The notes beneath the pieces were generated by a model. It saw only the letters and a list, made by a program, of their open reading frames with translations, ran no database searches and was not told the origin of the DNA. A stretch of 64,000 bases of DNA, taken from NCBI GenBank assembly GCA_019352875.1, contig JAAAFW010000001.1:1-64000 (forward strand). The letters run 5' to 3'. This stretch comes from Pedobacter cryoconitis (GTDB lineage Bacteria > Bacteroidota > Bacteroidia > Sphingobacteriales > Sphingobacteriaceae). Shown in pieces: positions 58,282-64,000 of the stretch. The first letter of the stretch is position 1. Each line of letters opens with the position of its first letter. The translations under genes were made by a program, and so were the position numbers.

Positions 58282-59265
58282 ATGAAAACAATAGTATTGA
58301 ATGGGTTTGGAGGGACAGAAAACTTCAAACTAGAAGAAATTAATATTCCTGAGTTTGGCGATAATGAAGTTCTTGTACGTATAAAAGCTACTGCTTTTAA
58401 TCCGATAGATCATCAGATGAGGCGGGGGGAAAGAGAACGTGAGTTGATGATAGGAAATATCCTGGGTATTGAGTTTTCCGGGATAGTCGAAAAAACGGGA
58501 GCAGCTGTCAATGACTTCAAAGAAGGCGATGAGGTTTTTGGATGTAGCATTGAGAAGGGAAGTAACGGAACCTATGCTGAGTATATAGCTATTTCTAGTT
58601 CTGAGCTTATCCATAAACCGGCCAACATCAGTCTGGAAGAAGCGGCATCCCTTCCCATTGCCAGTATGACCGCATGGTTATGTGTGAACAGGATGGGCTG
58701 GAAATCCGGAGAGAGCGTTTTTATAAATGGTGCCGCAGGAGGAGTAGGACGCTTCCTTTTAGTACTATTCATGCGTAATCATCCTGATGCTCATGTAGTG
58801 GTGGTTGCCGGAAATCCTGAAAGTATTTCTGTCTTGAAAAGCCTTGGTTTACCAGAAGAAAGAATTATTGATTATCATACTCCAGACCTGGAGAAGGTGC
58901 TATTATCAGTAAATGGAGGGAGATTTTACGACCATGTGGTCGATCTGGTGGGCAGCACTATCTCCGAGACTACTGCCAAAATACTTGCCATAAACGGAAA
59001 CTATCTGGATGTTACGCTTCATGGCACCCAAAATACCCGGGAGATTTTATTTGATAAAGCAGCAACAGTTATGAATATTGCTGCATACGCTGAAATACAA
59101 GATAACAGAGTGTTAAACTCTATTGCTGAGCTTATCGGAACCCAGCAAATTACTGTTCCGGAAATTCGGATCATCGGACCAATCAGCGTAGCGACGGTGA
59201 GCGAAGCCCACCAGCTTATGGAAAAAAATCAGACGAACGGGAAAAAGTTAGTGATGACAATGTAG
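58282..59265 (+). CDS. MDR-family quinone oxidoreductase-like enzyme
   Basis: 327 residues. GroES-like N-terminal domain (DNEVLVRIKATAFNPIDHQMRRG), then a Rossmann domain with NGAAGGVGRFLL, the NADPH-binding motif of zinc-independent quinone oxidoreductases. No catalytic zinc ligands. Divergently placed next to the HxlR gene, as is usual for regulator and detoxifying reductase pairs. Confidence 0.9.
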   Translation: MKTIVLNGFGGTENFKLEEINIPEFGDNEVLVRIKATAFNPIDHQMRRGERERELMIGNILGIEFSGIVEKTGAAVNDFKEGDEVFGCSIEKGSNGTYAEYIAISSSELIHKPANISLEEAASLPIASMTAWLCVNRMGWKSGESVFINGAAGGVGRFLLVLFMRNHPDAHVVVVAGNPESISVLKSLGLPEERIIDYHTPDLEKVLLSVNGGRFYDHVVDLVGSTISETTAKILAINGNYLDVTLHGTQNTREILFDKAATVMNIAAYAEIQDNRVLNSIAELIGTQQITVPEIRIIGPISVATVSEAHQLMEKNQTNGKKLVMTM

Positions 59266-59282
59266 ATGATTCCCAATTATTT

Positions 59283-59317
59283 AAAAAGCCTTTCAGCGTT
59301 TGCTGGAAGGCTTTTTT
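59283..59317 (+). terminator. Host terminator after the oxidoreductase
   Basis: AAAAGCCTTTCAGC (59284-59297) pairs with GCTGGAAGGCTTTT (59302-59315) with one wobble pair and loop GTTT, then T. It belongs to the same terminator sequence family as 57018 and 62447. Confidence 0.85.
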
Positions 59318-59340
59318 GTTTAAAGCTCTATCCTTTTAAA

Positions 59341-59703
59341 TTAATAAAATTCGCCAAAATGCCAGAGTATTCCGGATGGGTCATGCAGGAAACATTCCCT
59401 TCCCCAATTTTCTACGCGGATCGGTGTCAGTTTAACATCCTGATATTTTTTAGTTAGTTCTAAAGAAACCAATTCATCCCAGGTGTGCTTTACGTTTTCA
59501 ACCTGAAAAAATATCATTGTATTATCAATCCATTCTTTTACGTATGCATTCTGTAAATAGAAGCCTAATTCCCCCCATTTGAATAGTGACAGTACAGGAC
59601 TCAAAATTGTTTCACTGAATCCAATATCCCGATAAAAATTCCTCGACTGTTCAAAATCTTTGGCGCCAATAAATGGTCGGACGGAAATTGCGTTTTGTTT
59701 CAT
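59341..59703 (-). CDS. VOC/glyoxalase-family protein
   Basis: 120 residues. VRPFIGAKDFEQSRNFYRDIGF, then TWDELVSLELTKKY and ECFLHDPSGILWHFGE follow the paired beta-alpha-beta-beta-beta modules of the vicinal-oxygen-chelate superfamily. Many such small proteins are resistance-type binders; substrate unknown. Confidence 0.85.
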   Translation of the reverse strand: MKQNAISVRPFIGAKDFEQSRNFYRDIGFSETILSPVLSLFKWGELGFYLQNAYVKEWIDNTMIFFQVENVKHTWDELVSLELTKKYQDVKLTPIRVENWGRECFLHDPSGILWHFGEFY

Positions 59704-59780
59704 GTATAATACTCTTTAAATGTTTCATATGTTTTACTTTAAATGTAAAACATAATTTGTCTTTGTCCACTTGATTGGAA

Positions 59781-60365
59781 TCAAGAAATATTCTTCACCA
59801 GTTTATTCCTTATACGACTTAAAGTTTCAGGGGTAATCTTCAGATAGGAGGCGATCATCTTTAGTGGGTACATCTGAATAAGATCCCGTTTATTATCTAT
59901 TATAAATTGATATTTCTGTAAGGGATTAAGCATATTATCAAAAAGATATGCACTTGAAGATCCATTTGTCAATATCCTGTTTAATTGAAGAAAGGAAATT
60001 GATTTCCCTACTAAGTAGTGAATAGATTCTATACTGAGCTCTAAAATAACACTTTGCTTGAAAGCAACTATATCATGATTTGACGGATGCTGGGAAATAA
60101 AACTTTCAGCATTAAAAAACCATTCATTCTTAAGATGCAGGTCGATAATGTTATAATTTACTGTTGACTGAGAAAGAGATTGATAGACAGCTCCTTCAAT
60201 CAGGAAATAAACAGATTTAGCGACCTGCCCCTGATGTAATAATGTTTCATCTTTAAGGAGGATACGCTCTGTTGTTTCCTGTTGAAAAAGTTCAAGTTCA
60301 TTATCATTGTAGTGCCCTGTGATTTTTAAAGCATTTGGATACATCTCTGACATTTTAAATGGCAT
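59781..60365 (-). CDS. Crp/Fnr-family regulator
   Basis: 194 residues. Cyclic-nucleotide-binding-like domain (~20-120: LLHQGQVAKSVYFLIEGAVYQ) and a C-terminal winged helix (MIASYLKITPETLSRIRNKL). No FeS cysteines. The layout is that of the many small Bacteroidota Crp-like regulators with unknown ligand. Confidence 0.85.
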   Translation of the reverse strand: MPFKMSEMYPNALKITGHYNDNELELFQQETTERILLKDETLLHQGQVAKSVYFLIEGAVYQSLSQSTVNYNIIDLHLKNEWFFNAESFISQHPSNHDIVAFKQSVILELSIESIHYLVGKSISFLQLNRILTNGSSSAYLFDNMLNPLQKYQFIIDNKRDLIQMYPLKMIASYLKITPETLSRIRNKLVKNIS

Positions 60366-60517
60366 TATGGATACTTATAGCTAAATAAAGATAGGCAATA
60401 CATCATTACAGTGTCATCTTTATTCTGCATTTTTTTTCGAAAAAGTGCATTTTCAAAAATCTAAATATTCCTGAAAAACGTAAGTACTGTCAAATTAAAT
60501 TGCAAGCAGGTGCTTTT

Positions 60518-60844
60518 ATGGGAAAATTTTCCTTCTTATTCATCCTTCCCTTACTTCTACTTGTACTTCTTGTAAGTGCGAAAATGGTTATGCCTGTAAT
60601 TAGTACCGGCACGTCAATTACATCAAAACAAGATCTTAAGACGGATAGAGTCGAAAAAATTGAGACCAGTGAGGAAGAAAAAAATGAAACCAAAGGTAAA
60701 GTTAAACCCGGAGAATTTATTTTAACCCATATCGACCATATTACTTTCCTGCATAAGCAGCGTAACATCAACTACGCTAAAAATAATCCTAATCTTCCCA
60801 GCACTTATTTGAAAGTTTTACAGCAACCACCTAGAAATTTTTAA
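60518..60844 (+). CDS. Small membrane-anchored protein
   Basis: 108 residues from the ATG at 60518 (a TTG at 60500 is in frame). One N-terminal membrane helix (FSFLFILPLLLLVLLVSA), a charged linker and a C-terminal basic tail. 52 bases before the DUF4394 gene. No family recognised. Confidence 0.6.
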   Translation: MGKFSFLFILPLLLLVLLVSAKMVMPVISTGTSITSKQDLKTDRVEKIETSEEEKNETKGKVKPGEFILTHIDHITFLHKQRNINYAKNNPNLPSTYLKVLQQPPRNF

Positions 60845-60896
60845 TTTTTCGAATAATTAAACAAATTCCTTAAATAAGATCTAAAAAATTCTAAAT

Positions 60897-62417
60897 ATGC
60901 TTAAAACTAAATATATACTAATAGCAGTACTTTGTACTTTCACTTTTATATTCACGTCTTGCAAAAAAGACAGAAGTTACAACGACCAGGGAGGGTTAGT
61001 TCCGGGTCCGGATTTAACTGTTTACGTGTTAACCAGCGATAGCAAACTGCTTTTGGTTAATGCTAAAAATCCTTCGAGTATCACCTCACAGGCGACATTA
61101 TCGGGTTTACAGACTGGCGAAACTATTTTAGGTATCGATTTCAGACCTGCAACGGGACAACTTTATGGCATTGGCAGTACAAGCCGTTTATATATTATCG
61201 ACCCGAAAACGGGTGTATCAAGAGCAGTTTCTGCAACGCCATTTACACCTGCAATCAGCGGAACCTCTGTTGGTTTTGATTTCAATCCTACGGTTGACCG
61301 AATCAGATTAGTTACTTCGACGGGACAAAATCTTCGTTTACACCCGGAAACTGGTGCAGTTGCTGCAACTGACGGTGCAATAAATGGGGTTCCAAATGCA
61401 AAAATTACGGCATCTGCCTACACGCAAAATAAAGCGGGCGCAACTATGACTGTTTTATTCGGTATTGATGTAGCTAACAGTAAACTTCATAAACAAGACC
61501 CACCAAATGATGGTAAACTTGTGGAAGTTGGTAGCATTGGCTTCGATATAGAAGATGCCAGCGGATTTGATATTAATCCAGATGGAACTTCGGCCCTGGC
61601 CGCTTTGTCTGTTGCAGGGACTTCATCACTTTTTACCATTGATTTAACCACTGGAAAAGCCTCAAAAATAGGTGATTTCACGCAGCATATTACAGGAATT
61701 GCGATTCCAACTGAGCCTGTAGCTTATGCAATATCGACAACAAACGACCTTTTAATCTTCAATCCGCTTGCAACTACACCTACGTTGATTGCGAAACCGA
61801 TTACCGGAATTCAAACAGGAGAAACAATTCTCGGTTTAGATATGCGCCCGGTTAACGGTCAGTTATTTGCACTTGGAAGTACGAGCAGAATTTATACAAT
61901 TAACGCCTCATCTGGTGTTGCTGCTGCCGTTGGCACAAGCTCTTTTGCTACACTGCTTTCTGGAACTTCATTTGGATTCGATTTTAATCCAACAGTCGAC
62001 AGGATCCGAATTGTAAGTAACACAGGTCAGAATTTACGATTTAATCCAGCCGATGGTACTGTAATCGTTGACGGTAACATCTCACTGGCATCAGCAAATA
62101 TAACTGGTGCAGCATATACTAATAATTTTGCTGGCGCTACCACTACCGTACTTTTCGATATTGATTCGCAAACGGACCGACTATACAAACAAGACCCACC
62201 AAACTTAGGTGCTTTGGTAGATGTTGGTGCACTTGGTATTAACGTTGAAGCTGCAAATGGTTTTGATATTGGCTCAACATCAGGAGCTGCTTACGGGCTG
62301 TTTACAGTTTCTGGTGTACAGAAAATTTATACTGTTGACTTAACTACAGGCGTTGCATCCGCTTTAGGTACAATATCAACTCCGGCGAGAGCCTTTACTT
62401 TAGGCATAGGTTTATAA
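60897..62417 (+). CDS. Lipoprotein with two DUF4394 repeats
   Basis: 506 residues. Lipobox ending at C22 (TFIFTSC). Two ~225-residue units (about 40-270 and 275-505) share GLQTGETILGIDFRPATGQLYGIGSTSRLY, SGTSVGFDFNPTVDRIRLV, GQNLR and YKQDPPN (HKQDPPN in the first), the DUF4394 pattern of beta-propeller-like cell-surface proteins. The tandem repeat shows an internal duplication. Function unknown. Confidence 0.88.
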   Translation: MLKTKYILIAVLCTFTFIFTSCKKDRSYNDQGGLVPGPDLTVYVLTSDSKLLLVNAKNPSSITSQATLSGLQTGETILGIDFRPATGQLYGIGSTSRLYIIDPKTGVSRAVSATPFTPAISGTSVGFDFNPTVDRIRLVTSTGQNLRLHPETGAVAATDGAINGVPNAKITASAYTQNKAGATMTVLFGIDVANSKLHKQDPPNDGKLVEVGSIGFDIEDASGFDINPDGTSALAALSVAGTSSLFTIDLTTGKASKIGDFTQHITGIAIPTEPVAYAISTTNDLLIFNPLATTPTLIAKPITGIQTGETILGLDMRPVNGQLFALGSTSRIYTINASSGVAAAVGTSSFATLLSGTSFGFDFNPTVDRIRIVSNTGQNLRFNPADGTVIVDGNISLASANITGAAYTNNFAGATTTVLFDIDSQTDRLYKQDPPNLGALVDVGALGINVEAANGFDIGSTSGAAYGLFTVSGVQKIYTVDLTTGVASALGTISTPARAFTLGIGL

Positions 62418-62446
62418 TCTTAAAAACAGATTATAAACTCCTTTAA

Positions 62447-62478
62447 AAACCTTTCAGCATATGTTGAAAGGCTTTTTT
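62447..62478 (+). terminator. Host terminator after the DUF4394 gene
   Basis: CCTTTCA (62450-62456) pairs with TGAAAGG (62465-62471) across a partly self-complementary loop, then TTTTTT. Same arm family as 57018 and 59283. It also faces the end of the leftward gene at 62486. Confidence 0.8.
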
Positions 62479-62485
62479 GTCTTTT

Positions 62486-63067
62486 CTACTTTCTAAGCAC
62501 TAGTTTTTTCTTTATCCGGCTCAGGGTTTCTGGTGCAATGCCCAGGTAGGAGGCAATGAGGTTTTGTGGTATACGCTCAATAATCTGCGGGTTGGAATTT
62601 ATAAGCTGCACATACTTTTCTTCGGCGTTATGGGTTATGGAGCTCATTAGCCGCTTCTCCTTTGTGACCAGGCTATTTTGGTAAAGAATACGGAAATACC
62701 GGTCCATAACAGGTACAGCCAATGTGAGTGCCTCATAATTTGATAATGAGATCAGTAGCAGTTCAGCTTCTTCAATAGCATCGATATTAAATACTGAGGG
62801 TTCGCCCGAAAGGAAGCTGTTGAAATCGGAAATCCACCAGCCCTCCCAACCAAAAACGCTCATATGTTCATCTCCCTTCTCATCTACGTTATAAGTGCGT
62901 ATAAGTCCGGAGCTAACAAATGACAGATATTTACAAACGTCACCTTCCTGAAGCAGGTACTGTTTTCTCCTTAACTTTTTTTCGATAAAAAAGGGCTTAA
63001 TCAATTCCTTGTCCATCTCGGTAATTGAGACTTTATCCTGAATATGTTTGAAAAGTATATCGATCAT
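62486..63067 (-). CDS. Crp/Fnr-family regulator
   Basis: 193 residues. N-terminal nucleotide-binding-like domain (KQYLLQEGDVCKYLSFVSSGLIRTYNVDEKGDEH) and C-terminal HTH (PQNLIASYLGIAPETLSRIKKKL). Different from but homologous to the regulator at 59781. It is divergent from the SDR gene, with two FNR-like boxes between, so it probably controls both genes. Confidence 0.87.
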   Translation of the reverse strand: MIDILFKHIQDKVSITEMDKELIKPFFIEKKLRRKQYLLQEGDVCKYLSFVSSGLIRTYNVDEKGDEHMSVFGWEGWWISDFNSFLSGEPSVFNIDAIEEAELLLISLSNYEALTLAVPVMDRYFRILYQNSLVTKEKRLMSSITHNAEEKYVQLINSNPQIIERIPQNLIASYLGIAPETLSRIKKKLVLRK

Positions 63068-63133
63068 ATCTTTTTGTTGGAAGTAAAGATAAATCTTTCA
63101 TTGCAGAACTATTCAAGCGGCGGAGGAACTTTG

Positions 63134-63171
63134 CTTGATCTAAATCAAGTTTCTTATTTGATACAGGTCAA
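63134..63171. promoter_or_regulatory. Two Crp/Fnr-type operator boxes
   Basis: TTGAT-CTAA-ATCAA (63135-63148, 6-bp arms with the outer C and G) is a perfect FNR-type palindrome, and TTGAT-ACAG-GTCAA (63158-63171) a near copy, 23 bp further on. Both lie between the divergent regulator and reductase genes. TAATTTTG at 63194-63201 is a fair -7 box for the rightward gene. Confidence 0.7.
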
Positions 63172-63236
63172 GCGGCAGCCACTTTCACCTCGTTAATTTT
63201 GTGTAAGATTTTTATCGATTGAAAAAATAGAATAAT

Positions 63237-64000
63237 ATGGAAAAGATAGCTTTAGTAGTAGGTTCAAGTGGTATTGCCGGTAGTGTTCTGGCAGAAAAAC
63301 TAATTGCTGGAGGGTGGGAAACTTATGGTCTGGCACGCAGACCAAATACAGAGAATAAGGAACTTAAGCCAGTTGCCGCCGATCTTTTGGAATTGGATAG
63401 TTTAAGAAAGGCATTAGCCGATGTCAGACCAACGCATGTTTACATTACTACATGGATGCGCAATGAAACCGAGGCGGAAAATATCAGAGTTAATGGGCTG
63501 ATGGTTAGAAATATATTGAGTGTACTGTCTGAAGGAAAGTCAGTGGAGCATGTTGCTCTTGTTACTGGTTTAAAACATTATCTCGGCCCATTCGAGGCTT
63601 ATGCAAAAGAGGGGTTTTTACCTGAGACACCGTTGCGCGAAGAACATCCAAGGCTCGAATTAGAGAATTTCTATTATGCCCAGGAAGATGAGGTATACGC
63701 AGCCGCTGAACGCGATGGTTTTACCTGGAGTATACACAGACCACATACCGTTATCGGTATGGCAGTTGGAAATGCGATGAATATGGGTACAACTTTGGCT
63801 GTTTATGCCAATATATGCAAGCAGACCGGACGTCAGTTTGTATGGCCGGGTTCATCTGCCCAATGGAATGGTTTATCAGATATGACTGATGCAGGAGTGT
63901 TAGCTGAACACTTGATTTGGGCATCTACCACTGATATTGCCAGAAATGAGGCCTTCAATATAGTTAATGGAGATGTGTTTCGTTGGAGCAGGTTGTGGAA
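63237..64000 (+). CDS. SDR-family reductase (PRISE-like), 3' end outside the window
   Basis: 254 residues are visible. VVGSSGIAGSVLAEKL is a Rossmann dinucleotide motif. TGLKHYLGPFEAYAKEG and ENFYYAQEDEVYAAAERDGFTWSIHRPHTVIG match the extended SDR/PRISE (progesterone 5-beta-reductase/iridoid synthase-like) pattern with YYxxEDE-type active-site tyrosine. It should reduce an enone-type substrate with NAD(P)H. Its promoter lies under the FNR-like boxes. Confidence 0.87.
   Translation, partial: MEKIALVVGSSGIAGSVLAEKLIAGGWETYGLARRPNTENKELKPVAADLLELDSLRKALADVRPTHVYITTWMRNETEAENIRVNGLMVRNILSVLSEGKSVEHVALVTGLKHYLGPFEAYAKEGFLPETPLREEHPRLELENFYYAQEDEVYAAAERDGFTWSIHRPHTVIGMAVGNAMNMGTTLAVYANICKQTGRQFVWPGSSAQWNGLSDMTDAGVLAEHLIWASTTDIARNEAFNIVNGDVFRWSRLW

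Overview
The window comes from a Bacteroidota chromosome, most like the Sphingobacteriaceae (Pedobacter and relatives). I infer this from promoters of the form TTTG-N19-TAnnTTTG, weak Shine-Dalgarno signals, lipoprotein signals ending in SC, and families such as DUF4394, DUF4468, DUF3127 and DUF3606. The genus is a guess. Host DNA occupies 1-4228 and 57013-64000. Between them lies one integrated temperate siphophage-like prophage of about 52.7 kb.

The prophage sits in the 3' half of a tRNA-Ala gene (anticodon GGC, 4229-4302). An exact 49-bp direct repeat marks its ends (attL 4255-4303, attR 56964-57012), and the tyrosine integrase lies just inside attL. The lysogeny module follows (5784-8864: an XRE regulator, secreted or membrane proteins and an S24/LexA-type repressor) with a compact switch at 8876-8988. 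A rightward early operon (9007-12424) carries a LuxR-type HTH protein, a RecT-like annealing protein and an SSB-like DUF3127 protein. It leads into a diversity-generating retroelement (DGR): three tandem target genes (12478-13827), a template repeat (13849-13920) and a reverse transcriptase (14031-15029). Replication genes (ATPase/PAPS-reductase-like, HNH-like, initiator-like, DnaB helicase, DUF1064 nuclease) run to 21.4 kb. Packaging and head genes follow (small and large terminase, portal; then scaffold-like, decoration and capsid proteins at 36-38 kb). Tail genes run from 38 to 55 kb and lysis genes from 55.1 to 56.8 kb.

The late region is broken by many leftward or otherwise unrelated cargo genes: a DUF4145 pair (24959-26306), membrane proteins (27795-28941, 32404-32976), a SRAP/YedK-like protein, a receiver domain lacking its phospho-aspartate, and a three-gene cassette at 41384-42957 that reads as toxin, HTH antitoxin and SecB-like chaperone (TAC). 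At least six rightward transcription units share an ATAAC-AAAA-GTKAT palindrome six bases before a -7-like element, which suggests one phage regulator acting on many units.

The most striking system is the DGR. By hand alignment, the three variable repeats differ from the template at 18, 13 and 14 positions, and all 45 differences fall on template adenines; the 51 non-adenine positions are unchanged in all three. The targets are not tail fibres. They lie in the early region directly after the SSB-like gene, and no Avd accessory gene is recognisable. Host DNA on the right holds a decayed hipBA locus with its operators, an HxlR/oxidoreductase pair, two Crp/Fnr regulators, a two-repeat DUF4394 lipoprotein and a partial SDR-type reductase.
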